Assembly (NCBI GenBank): GCA_003439945.1
Contig: QVRM01002420.1
Span: forward strand, 62,001-126,000
Direction: 5' to 3'
Length of the DNA stretch: 64,000 nucleotides
Origin: Dermanyssus gallinae
Lineage: Eukaryota; Arthropoda; Arachnida; Mesostigmata; Dermanyssidae
Shown here: positions 1-10,141 of the stretch, in pieces
Numbering within the stretch: position 1 is the stretch's first letter
Layout of the letters: every line of letters starts with the position of its first letter
The notes under the pieces: model-generated
The model's input: only the letters and a program-made list of their open reading frames with translations
The model's database searches: none
Told to the model about the DNA's origin: nothing
Translations under genes and position numbers: made by a program

Positions 1-217
1 AACGTCATTGTATCGAGGCGCTTTGATTGGACCGTTGATGCGAAGGTTCAAGGACACCTACCCGCGCTCACTGCCGTGAGAAGTGAGATACAGTCAGGGC
101 AAACAAATAGCTGGATCTGCATAACCTATCGCATGGATTGTAATAAATGATTGTATGCAATATTCAGGGATACGTTTAATTAAGCAGGTTACGTATATTG
201 AGTAGCTGTACAGGGGA

Positions 218-271
218 CATATATATATATAAGTACAGGGGACCTATATATATATATATATATATATATAA
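218..271. repeat. (TA)n with duplicated ACAGGGGAC
   Basis: Two (TA)n arrays, each preceded by the 9-mer ACAGGGGAC. Confidence 0.85.
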
Positions 272-943
272 GTAATCTTTACATATACCTTCAATATAGG
301 AAAAACGTCGTGTTCACAACCACAACAAGCAACGCTGGAGGGCGTGTCATCATCACGCTAAAATTACCTAATTCAATTAATTAATTATAAACCAACCACT
401 TGTTGTTGTTCTTACTATGTAGGTTTTGTTTGTGTATAGTATATTTAGGTGGCGTCGGTTGACAAATTAGCAGATCGAGAGTAAAATACGTTGTTTCCAA
501 GCGGATGAAATCGAACAACACACTTTCACCGACGCCACTGCAACAGCATTACCACCACCACCAGCACAAGTTCTTGCACAATAGGCAATCAATTAAGTTG
601 ACTAGTAAAACAAATTAATTACCTACCTAATGCATTTATATCATTGGTATTCTCACCATCACCACCGCAATACCAGCACTACAACTACTCTACGACGACC
701 ACGGCTATTTTTGTTTTGCTGTACTGTTTGTTATTTGGACGGCCGGCCTATTCACGACTGCTTACCAATAAATATATGCCTACAGGCGCCGAGAGCAACA
801 GTAGGCTTTCACACACAACGAACGCGCATCGGCAGTTTGCTAAGATGGCTGCCTGGACACATATGCGGAGCGGGATCCCGACGAGGCAATGAGAGACAAT
901 CTCTCGCTTGTCTTACTCCTATAGTGTTGCTGTTATGAATGTT

Positions 944-991
944 GATTCAATTGTTGTTGTTGCTGCTGCTGTTGTCGCCGTTGTCGTCGTC

Positions 992-1022
<31 letters not shown>

Positions 1023-1455
1023 CGTCGTTGTTGTTTTACAAGTACTGTTGTCACTGCCGGTACTTCTATTAGTAAAAATGTTCTAATAGTAGTAGTAGTA
1101 GTAGCGCTCTCTGTCTATACTGCTACGAGTTACTTTATGAAGCTGTGACTGCTTTCGCACCATCCGCGCGCGTCGATCACCAGCAATGTTGCCGACGCCT
1201 CTCGCAACAGCAGAATCTCAAGCAGCAGCAGCAGCAACAACAGAACCAAGAGGCCAACCTGCTGCCACCGAAGGCCAATGAACGTCGAACCACCACGGGC
1301 AATGACCTATAGGCCGGCTGCCGCAGCAGGCCACCACTGTCATGTCATGGTCTCGATGATCACGATTGATTCTGGCATTGTTGTTGTTGTTGTTGTTGCT
1401 GCTGCTACTGTTGCTGCTACTGTTGTTGTTGTTGCTGTTTTTGTTGTTGCCTCTA
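944..1455. repeat. (GTT)n/(GCT)n/(CAG)n trinucleotide-rich region
   Basis: GTT/GCT runs at 944-1035 and 1378-1455 with a CAG run at 1217-1240 between them. Open frames here are Val-, Leu- or Gln-rich by-products. A Gln-rich frame around 1188-1300 is possible coding but has no splice or start support. Confidence 0.8.
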
Positions 1456-1964
1456 CTCATCCATGTCGTACTTACCCGCCAGCCAACTCCTAGACGAATG
1501 ACCACAACGATGACAATCAACGTAGACTAACTACTACTTTGCTGGTTAGTCACGATGCTGGTGATGATGGCCATTCCCAGTCGATCGGTCGGTTGCTCCC
1601 TGTTCGTGTGCTGCTAGTTCGGTTCCCACCGTTGTATGCGCTATCCTCTGCGCACGCCTCTTCTCCACCCACCACCCACCTCCACCGCGAGAGGGAAAAA
1701 GGTGGCCCTTTCCCATCGGCTGATCGACGGGCAAACAGACGAATGGACGGACGGACGGACTCGCGAGCGAGCGAGCGAGTTAATAGCAGCGGCGTCAACG
1801 GGCCGGTGGATGCCGCTGCGGCCAGCGCCGAGTCAGCGCGCTTGTTCGACGCTCATTCAGATAGACCATTGGCAGCCCATTGGCCCCGTACAGTAGTAAT
1901 TAGAAGGTAGACACTAAACGGTAGCGGTGCGTGCAAGAGCGAATAGCTATGCCAATGGGCCTAG

Positions 1965-2271
1965 AAATAAAAAACATTTTTTTAAGGAGGTTGTTTTTAA
2001 TTCTAGACTATCCTCCGTCCCCTACGGGCTTGGAACTTAACCTGAGGTATATCTTCAATGCACCGAGGGCCGGACATGTTAAGATATCTAGGGTTTCCCC
2101 AACAGTCCGTGTGGCAGCATGGCCGCTGACTCTCAGCGGTATGGTTTATCATCTATTCTCAATGAGCATCGCTCAAAGAAAATTCGATCAACAACAGGGA
2201 TCGAACCGGCGACACCCCGGTAGATGACAACCATGACTAGCGCACTAGTCTCCTAGACCACGCCGCCACAC
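1965..2271 (-). mobile_element. tRNA-derived SINE, family 2, with 16-bp target duplication
   Basis: The copy is 307 bp on the minus strand. It starts with a tRNA-like head whose A box (TGGTCTAGGAG) and B box (GGTTCGATCCC) fit RNA polymerase III promoters, and ends in a T-rich tail near 1965. The identical 16-mer ATGCCAATGGGCCTAG stands on both sides (1949-1964 and 2272-2287). Shorter relatives lie at about 46524-46735 and 59890-60060. Confidence 0.85.
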
Positions 2272-2639
2272 ATGCCAATGGGCCTAGCAGAAAGATTTGT
2301 TTTGCGTATGTACGTTCGATGTTGTATGTCCTGTAGATCTGTGCATTCGTATTGTATTCACGAGAATGTCTGTTCAGACGAAAACGTTGACATACGAGCG
2401 TTTTGCTTTGTTTTCGGTAGAGGTACGAAAAACGATCTCTGTGCTGAGTCCGTCGCGGAATTCCACCTAACTGATATGAGAGTGCGAATGCTACATTCTG
2501 TTGTGTGAGCTGCTGTAGAACATTCCATTTGTAGAAATCAAGAAATGCGCAGCAACAACATTAATGATGATCTCTCTGAAATCACTACAGTACACAGTAA
2601 AACACCACTGCGTATCTTTGTTTTCTAGTTGTTTTTTTT

Positions 2640-2790
2640 GGGCTGGCCCTCAGCTAAGATTTAACGTCCACGGGATGGCTTTTCGCATTGTTTTGTAGAC
2701 GAACTCCCATGTACTACACAGATTTGCAACGGTGGGGCTCGAACCCGCGTTGCACCTATGTGTCGCCTCTGGTCGCGAGGCGCAGGCGAA
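2640..2790 (-). mobile_element. SINE family 1 copy
   Basis: Minus-strand match to the family: B box GGTTCGAGCCC is complementary to 2735-2755, and the tail TTAACGTCCACGGG and CTCAGC blocks lie at 2645-2675. Confidence 0.75.
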
Positions 2791-2979
2791 TGTATCACGA
2801 TACCGATCAATGGCCAAATGGCGGCCAAGATAAATGCCACGCTGGCGTACTTTGACTGTAAATAGTTTCTTGTCAGAAAGACACACAATGCGACTCAATA
2901 TTCTGTGTTCTATGTTTGCTTTAGCTGGCTCAAACAGCTTCTGTCGTACATTGAGCACAGAGGACATATTTCTGGCAAT

Positions 2980-3560
2980 CTATTTAGTGCATTGAACTTT
3001 GAGGTCGGCCGGCTTTCCTTGCATTCTCGAGCCTCCTGGCCTCTGCAGGATTGATGGAAAGCAACCGGACGGGCTGACACTAACGTCCTTCGAGATGGGT
3101 CGCATGCTGGTATGGGAGGCAACCGTGACTCATTAGCCCCCTCAATGGTCAATGCGGGAGCGGAACATGCTGATCACGCGTGTATGTTGGCGGAACCGAA
3201 TAAGTGCATAAAGTATGCCAGTATCACTTACCCCCATGACTTTCGCCCATTGGCATTCGAGACATTAGGGGAACCTGGCCCGAAGACACACAAACTTATT
3301 CAACGTGCCGGCAAGGCGCTCAATCGTTCGACAGGCTATACTAGAGCTGTCGAGTACCTGCACCAGAGACTATCACTGGATTTTTTTATTGCATTGTATA
3401 TTATGCATTTAGCGGGGTAACGCCGCCTCTGTGCGTGGAACTCTGCTAGACTGGACGCGCCCGAACCTGGAGGATAGGTGAGGTTTTCACTTGATTTATC
3501 CGGTGTACACGTTCATAAGGAGACAATTGTTGTTTTTGCATATAAGCAAATACAATTAAC

Positions 3561-3614
<54 letters not shown>

Positions 3615-3619
3615 CTATA

Positions 3620-3650
<31 letters not shown>

Positions 3651-3652
3651 CA
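2980..3652 (+). mobile_element. LINE 3' end (family A) with (TA)n tail
   Basis: Translation shows a C-terminal LINE segment: [26 protein letters not shown] and [10 protein letters not shown] frameshift follows near 3130, then [15 protein letters not shown] and HQRLSLD, ending near [18 protein letters not shown] with a stop at 3478. It matches the better preserved copy at 37.9-38.8 kb. The 3' untranslated part runs directly into a (TA)n array at 3561-3652, into which the intact mariner inserted. Confidence 0.75.
3561..3652. repeat. (TA)n array at LINE tail
   Basis: About 90 bp of TA repeats with a few interruptions form the tail of the family A LINE and the target of the intact mariner. Confidence 0.9.
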
Positions 3653-3654
3653 TA

Positions 3655-4977
3655 TGCTGTTCAAAACGTATCGCGACTTTTGTGTTTTTTTCAAAAATTA
3701 TTCATTTATTCATGAATATCTATTTTGTCCCCTTTAAAGTAATCCCCATGAGATATTATACACTTGTGCCAACGGTTTTTCCAATCTTCGAAGCACTTCA
3801 AAAAACCATTTTTTTTAATCTTGTTCAGCTCCTCCTTCGATGCCGTCTTTATCTCGTCAAGCGTAGCGTAACGTCGTCCTTTCATGGGCCTCTTCAGTTT
3901 AGGGAACAATAAAAAGTCACAGGGGGCCAGATCTGGGGAATACGGTGGCTGCGGCATCATTAGTGTGTTGTTTTTGGCCAAAAACTCGCGCACAAGCAAC
4001 GATGTGTGAGCAGGGGCGTTATCGTGGTGCAAAAGCCAATTTTTGTTCTTCCACAAATCCGGGCGTTTCTGGCGGATTGCTTCGCGCAAATTGCGCATAA
4101 CTTGCAGGTAATATTCCTTATTGACCGTTCTACCCTGTGGCAAGAACTCATGATGCACCACGCCCCTGCAATCGAAGAAAACTGTCAGCAAAACTTTCAC
4201 ATTCGACCGAACTTGGCGCGCTTTTTTCGGTCTTGGTTCGTGCGGCAGCTTCCATTGAGATGATTGAGCTTTGGTTTCCACGTCATAACCATAAACCCAC
4301 GATTCGTCACCAGTTATGACCCTCTGGAGCAAATTTGGGTCGTCGCGGACAGAGTCCAACATCTCATTAGCAATGTTCATGCGATGCTGTTTTTGGTCGC
4401 AATTGAGCAATTTTGGTACGAATTTCGCGGCGACCCGTCTCATGCCCAAATCATTGAGGGCATGAGAAATCGAATGGCACGAGCCAATCGATATGTTTAG
4501 GTCCTCAGCAACTTCTCTAACGGTGATTCGACGATTGGCCAATACCATTTTCTCCACTTCATTAATTTTTTCGTCTGTTGTTGAAGTGCTCGGGCGTCCG
4601 GCACGCTCTTCGTCGTTCACATCTTCTCGGCCTTCTGAGAACATTTTGTACCACCGATAAACGTTGCTTCGGTCCAAGGTAGCTTCTCCGTATGCCACAG
4701 TCAACATTCGGAATGCATCCGCGCACTTAATTTCGTTTTTCACACAAAATTTGATACAGGTTCTTTGATCCATTTTTTTGAATAGGTAAAAATCGAAGAC
4801 GATCCAAAACACGTGCAAGCAAAGCAGCTGTCAACAATTAAGTGAACATTCAAAATGGCCGAGCTTGTCGGCATAAGTGAGAGACATGAGTAACAACATA
4901 ACGCCACAAAAAAATCGAAATTCGAATATACGTAACCCGCGAAAATGTTTCCCCCCCGCGATACTTTTGAACAAACG
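3655..4977 (-). mobile_element. Mariner-family transposon, apparently intact
   Basis: The element is 1323 bp, bounded by TA on both sides (3653-3654 and 4978-4979). The ends are related inverted repeats: both carry TGTTCAAAA followed by TATCGCG within the first 22 bp. It lies inside the (TA)n tail of a LINE 3' end. Confidence 0.88.
3706..4773 (-). CDS. Mariner transposase, full length, D,D34D
   Basis: This single uninterrupted frame encodes 355 residues, the usual mariner length, starting at the ATG at 4773-4771 (MDQRTCIKF); an upstream in-frame ATG would add 15 residues and is less likely. The protein cuts and pastes its own element at TA sites. Residues 1-110 form the two helix-turn-helix DNA-binding parts, with the GRPS linker at 59-62. 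The catalytic acidic residues are D156 (TGDESWVYGY), D251 (HHDNAPAH) and D286 (PDLAPCDF), with exactly 34 residues between the last two. The YSPDLAP motif is present. The linker that is usually WVPHEL reads KFVPKLL here. There is no stop or frameshift, so the copy may be young or recently active; activity itself cannot be read from sequence. Confidence 0.9.
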   Translation of the reverse strand: MDQRTCIKFCVKNEIKCADAFRMLTVAYGEATLDRSNVYRWYKMFSEGREDVNDEERAGRPSTSTTDEKINEVEKMVLANRRITVREVAEDLNISIGSCHSISHALNDLGMRRVAAKFVPKLLNCDQKQHRMNIANEMLDSVRDDPNLLQRVITGDESWVYGYDVETKAQSSQWKLPHEPRPKKARQVRSNVKVLLTVFFDCRGVVHHEFLPQGRTVNKEYYLQVMRNLREAIRQKRPDLWKNKNWLLHHDNAPAHTSLLVREFLAKNNTLMMPQPPYSPDLAPCDFLLFPKLKRPMKGRRYATLDEIKTASKEELNKIKKNGFLKCFEDWKNRWHKCIISHGDYFKGDKIDIHE

Positions 4978-5037
4978 TATATATATAGTCTCTACTCAGC
5001 TGTTGAGCCGGACGGTCGCACTGGTGCGAGCTCCCGC

Positions 5038-5490
5038 TTAAATTAAGAAAAATTAAAGCAGTCGTACCCTGCACTAATTTCAAGGAAGGGTGTCCTGTTC
5101 CACCAAGACAACGCAAGGCCCCACGTGAGTAGGGAGACCCTTTCGAAAATTTCCCAGCTAAAATGGGAACTTTTGGAACATCCACCGTATTCCCCTGACT
5201 TAGCACCATCTGATTACCACCTATTCAGATCGGTGCAAAAAATTTTAAGTGGTAAAAAAATCACTTCTATCGAACACGTGCGTTCTGGACTGGAAGAATT
5301 TTTTGCCACTAAAAACCCAGACATTTACAGACAAAGAATCGAAAACCTTGTAAATCGTTGGGCAGAGGTTGTATCTTCCGGCGGAGAATATATAAAACAA
5401 TAAATAAGACCTCCCGTGTCTCCTATATATGTGTTTTCTTTATAGCGCCAAAACCGAAAAGACTTTTTGAAGCCCTATATATATGTATAC
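5038..5490 (+). mobile_element. Mariner 3' fragment, second lineage
   Basis: From about 5041 the frame reads a mariner C-terminal part: VLFHQDNARPHVS, then PPYSPDLAPSDYHLF, and a stop at 5401-5403. The spacing fits D34D. The 5' two-thirds and the first catalytic Asp are missing. The sequence after the stop, ending near 5484 in CTTTTTGAAGCCC followed by TA repeats, is probably the remaining inverted-repeat end. It lies 60 bp from the intact mariner but is a different lineage. Confidence 0.75.
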
Positions 5491-6961
5491 GGTTAATGCA
5501 CATCGGTTGAAACTACTAGATACAAGCAAGGTAATATGTCGAACTAGAAATAGTCACTCTCTACAGCGCACGTAAAAAAGACTGTGTGTTTGTTTTAACT
5601 AATTGCATTCACCATATTCCAAACAAAGTGTACAATATTGGTTTGATCTGTGTGCGCGACAGATTTTGTAGTCAACGAAGGCAGACTTCTAAGGTCATTC
5701 AGTCTGATGTTAAAGAAATGGTAGAAATAGCATTACTGTTGTAATGCATTAGAAGCTTGGCAGGTGAGGCAGTATGTATGATGGGTATATTGATGCTTCT
5801 TTGCACACCTGAGGTTTATGTACCTTATACGGAGAAACAGTATTGCAATTAGTGATAACAAGTAACTTATGCAATCTACGTTTTACGTCTAAGTCTCACA
5901 GAAAAAGATATCTAACATTTATACTGAGAAAACAAAGTATGACCTAGAAGTCTGTATAAGTGAAAACAATTGACTTGGATTTCCAAATAACGTGTATTGC
6001 TTGCGGAGAGTAAAGCTTGAGGGGGAAGTGAACCATAAAATCGTCGGCATATCCGAGGTACTTTATTTCAGGGGCAAGTTGTGCTCCGTACTTAATACTT
6101 ACGCGAGATACAGTGACGGCAAAGCCTGCCCACCTTAAACCACCTGAATTCTAAAAGTTACGTGTGCAGTTAACTGCAACACCATTTGAGCGTCAATGGA
6201 CGGCGTGGCCGAGATGGGACATCTGAACAGAAATAGGTCTCTGTGTGAATCTAGGGGAAGCAGTTCTGCTATTTGCCATAGCCTGTTCGTCCACTTCCCA
6301 AGGGCCTTGATGTTTCCTTCTAGAGGGGGGGACTTTGCGGTGATTGAGGTTTTTCTCGGTTGCGATGCTGTATTCCGGGATGAGGTTTATCATAGAAATT
6401 CTTCCACCCCAAGATGGGAATTCAGACGAAATAAAATTCACACTTGCTGGTCATACATGGAGTCATCGAGCCACCAGATTTTTGAGGATCGACTTGAGGG
6501 AGACGACGAGGTTCTGATCTCCCTGTAGAAAGCACCGGCCCCAGGAGGTTCTCCCGTTGGATCCTGGTAGCCGACTGTACCGCCCCTCCTTCGTTGAGAA
6601 GGTGTGATGTTTCGCGATAGGTCAGTTCGATGAGATCTTTCTTAAGATTTGCAAATCTAGGTTCAAGTAAAAATAAAAAAAGTTGAAAAATGTAAATTAA
6701 ATAGTTGATTCGATTAAAAGCGCTTATTTTGGTCAACATTTACTGAACGGAAGGGTTTTTCAAGATGAAATACGAACAGAACTAGAGACATGAACCTCTG
6801 TTGCGCAGAGTCAAGGCGAGTGTTGCTTTTAGTAAAGCAAATGCATGCGCGAATATTTTTTAAAAACGCCGCAGGTAATGAGTATTGAGAAAAAACTAGT
6901 AGCTTGTAACGCATGTGTTATTACCTTTTCATAGAGTACGCCTTGCCTGGCGAGATTACAC
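5491..6961. other. No gene recognised
   Basis: Ordinary AT-rich noncoding sequence. Short open frames here have no motifs or splice support. Confidence 0.5.
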
Positions 6962-6965
6962 TATA

Positions 6966-7004
<39 letters not shown>

Positions 7005-7049
7005 GGCGAGCACTGCCGAGTGTGCAAATGTTTTGTAAATTTTTAATAA

Positions 7050-7082
<33 letters not shown>
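6962..7082. repeat. (TA)n / 50-bp core / (TA)n composite
   Basis: Two (TA)n arrays (6962-7001 and 7053-7082) bracket a core that includes GGCGAGCACTGCCGAGTGTG. The same core, inverted, is bracketed by (TA)n arrays at 59759-59853. Confidence 0.8.
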
Positions 7083-7086
<4 letters not shown>

Positions 7087-9522
7087 GCTTTGCTTGAGCT
7101 TGGCTACAGTCAACGTACTAATTTGCTCGACAATTGAAGTCTGCTAACGGTATCAACTCACGGGCGGGCAGCTTCTATCTGTGTTTTGGGCTCGGACAGG
7201 ACAGGGCTCGAGATAAAATGTATCAGGACGATTCCTTTCTTTTAATGCGTGTTTTGCGGAATCGCCGACTTCTGCTGGCCAGTTAGGCCAATAGTTCTCC
7301 GTAGCGTTCTTCGAATCGTAGTCGTTAGTGGGCGGACCGTGAGGCGAAAACTGCATAACAACTAAAGTAGGCCTGACAAGTCCACTGTATGTGTTCTGAC
7401 CACAACTGACCACAGTGCACCGACGTGCGCGATAGCGGTTTACGCAAAATTGAGAGACTTGGACCGATGACCAATGACAGAGCGTTGTATTCTCGGATGT
7501 GACCAGGATCATGTCTCTCTTTGGTAACGATAGAGCGAGAGACAGAGACGGGAAATAGTGTACCGGCGGTTTGCGCAACCTTGCATCGTGGAACGTGTCT
7601 GTTATGGCGGCGGATGATTTCAATTATATGTATATATATATATATATTCGAGGGCTGTTAAGGCTATTGCCAATACGCGGGGACCGTGCTGCACGAGGAC
7701 CCCCGGGCTGGACGGTTAATGCCCCGGGTGACACCCGGTGGTACCGTCCGGGACGCCTGCTGTCTTGGCTTAATAGGCAGAATGAGTGAGAAGTGGCCAC
7801 ATGAACGCAGACCACCGGTCGAGAGAACCTTCTTCGGGGGGGGCGCGTAATATTCTGGTGTGTAACGCGGAATCGCGAGGTGAACGCGTCTAATCGGTAC
7901 GGTGGTACCCCCATTCCGAACCTCGATAGGGGGGAGGGTGGGGGAGCTGCTGGCCTGTCTATCCGGGCTGGCGGGCACTCCCGTTATAGGCTCGCGCGTA
8001 TTAAATCGTGGGCGGCGGGAGTGTAAGTATTTCTCTCTTTTAGTATACATTTAGGCACAAACATGATTGAGCCCATACGATTCGCATATAAAAAAAAGTA
8101 GGCAGGTATATTTGAGCTCACAAGTTGTGTCCGCTTTCTAAATTTGTTTTGTCAATATTTAGTTTTATTTTATTGCATGTGTTCGTCGTAACAGTAGGTG
8201 AAAAGTTCAACTGACGCGTCAGACATTCTAGCATTTGTATCCCTTTTTGTTCACAGTGGCTCGTCACGTTGTGTAGCACGTTGTCGCAACTCCCGACCAG
8301 TGAGGTGACAGCCGCTTGCTTCGTACTGGTAAGAAGAGGTTCCGGCGAAAACTAGGAATAGTGATCCATTATCAACTTCCCTTTTCTTATTAGTGAGACA
8401 GTCTCTGTTTTTCTGGGGCGATCTTCAGTGATGCATAATCGCCCAACCCGCCATAATGTTCGAAGCGTAATAAGAAAAACTCAGGGGTACAAAGTGGGTG
8501 CGCGGTTACATCGGCACCTTTCACGTAGTTAGGACTTTTCAGGTGTGAATGATTTGACCCATGCGATGTGTTCACCATGTGCACCCTTTCCCCCGCTTAT
8601 GCGCATTATCAGTAGTTTTTGTGCTTATGCTTAGAGACGTACAAGTGATTGAAGATCATCATCAGCAGCTTGAAATAGCCGTGCAAGCACGCAATGACCT
8701 GGTGCAGAAGTAAGAGTATATTATTATCTAATAATTTACTTAAGTTTCAAGAAGTTTTCGCTACAAAATTTCAACTACAAATGAACAATATTGTCCTCGA
8801 ATGTTTGGTAAATCAAGCACAACATATTTTAGAAGGAACAGATTCAGGAGCTGTTGTAATACCGAAAAATCAAGGTCATAGCTGTGTAATGTAAAACTAA
8901 TGATATAATATAAAATGTTGTATTTTTTATACTCAAACGGTACATAATTAGAAAAAAACACGACTCGTATGTACATACATACACTGGCTACTGAACGTGG
9001 CGTACAAGCTATAAGCCGGGAGTGTTTCATTCCATTTCTATTTACATTGATTAGGTAGCGTCTGAGAAGTGAACCACGCAGCTCTGTATACCACGCAGCT
9101 TCTGAAAAGTGTGCCATGCAGTTCAAACGGATAGTACGCATATTATGTTGCCATATCGCTTTCGATGTATGTCTCTTTTTTGGGAGGGGACACTGTGGAA
9201 GGATCCACAAGAACTCAAGCGCGCAACAACATTCAGGACGCTACATAACCCCGAAGTCATCACAGTAGAGCTCACTGCGCCTCTTTATTGTCCAACGTTT
9301 TATGCTGGCAGGTTCGCCAGCTGTAGCGCCCAGGTGATGCCCGCCGTGGCAGCTCAGTTTAAACATTGTTCAGTGAGGAACTACAAGTAAACACAACAAC
9401 ACCAACAACAACGTTGCTATTTTTTTACCAGGCTATACTATATACTATTTAATTATAGATTCAAAACAGGTATTTTAGGCTACAATATTTAGTGATTTGT
9501 TCTTATTCCTTTCCTTCCTACC
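7083..9522. other. No gene recognised; GC-rich patch at 7640-8020
   Basis: The GC-rich patch contains inverted segments such as GGACGGTTAATGCCCCGGG facing CCCGGTGGTACCGTCCGGG (7709-7753). A Gln-rich open stretch at 8637-8709 and another at 8745-8893 might be exons, but their phases do not join. Confidence 0.4.
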
Positions 9523-9721
9523 GAGCAAGGTGGCTTAGTGGCAAAGCCTTTGCCTTGCATTCGGAAGGACTGGGTTCGAACCCCAGACCGGCCACTCTTA
9601 AATTGGTTTGCATGGTTTCCAATTTAAACAAGGTAAATGCCGGAGTGGAGTAAACTTAGCCATGACATGAAAAATCCGTACACGGGCAATTGCCTTACGG
9701 GAAATCTAAAAAAAAAAAAAA
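9523..9721 (+). mobile_element. tRNA-derived SINE, family 3, with poly-A tail
   Basis: The first 73 bp look like a tRNA: A box TGGCTTAGTGG, an anticodon-like loop CTTGCAT (TGC, alanine) and B box GGTTCGAACCC. About 110 bp of non-tRNA sequence follow, ending in 14 A residues. The acceptor-stem pairing is poor and the tail is long, so I call a SINE rather than a functional tRNA gene. Confidence 0.68.
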
Positions 9722-10141
9722 TCATCTAGACGAAACCCTTTAAGCTGACTACTATGTTACCGCCGTATCGACGCATAGACTTGAGAGTGAGATTTTTCGA
9801 TTACCCTCATCGACGGCGGTGGATTTGGCCGCAGAATTGGTGTTTCTTTCTCTACACTGGTGTTCGACTAGTGTGTAACAACATCATTATTCAAGATCTC
9901 AATCTGTCAGTCTTTGCCGGGAATCGCAGCAAGCAGCCGAGTCTGTTTGTGTGCCGTCGCGTTTTGTTGTTTCGGCGGGTCTCTTTTTGACCCTAGACCT
10001 TTTGCCCTTCATGCCAGTCTGTCTTCATTTCTCTCAGCTTTTTGGGCGAAATCTCTGGTTACTAAATGTGGCTAGTTTGTAGGCCTCTTTAACAGTGCTT
10101 TTTATGCTGACGTTAGTGTTTTGTTACCTTACATTACCTTA

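Noticed and set aside
8637..8893. Two exon-like open stretches (QLEIAVQARNDLVQ and FQEVFATKFQLQMNN) separated by a 35-bp gap with GTAAGA and an AG
   Set aside because: The candidate splice would shift the frame for every acceptor I tried, and a 35-bp intron is implausibly short; no family recognised.
9523..9595. Possible tRNA-Ala (TGC) gene
   Set aside because: Acceptor-stem pairing is poor and the tRNA part is followed by a body with a poly-A tail, as in a SINE.
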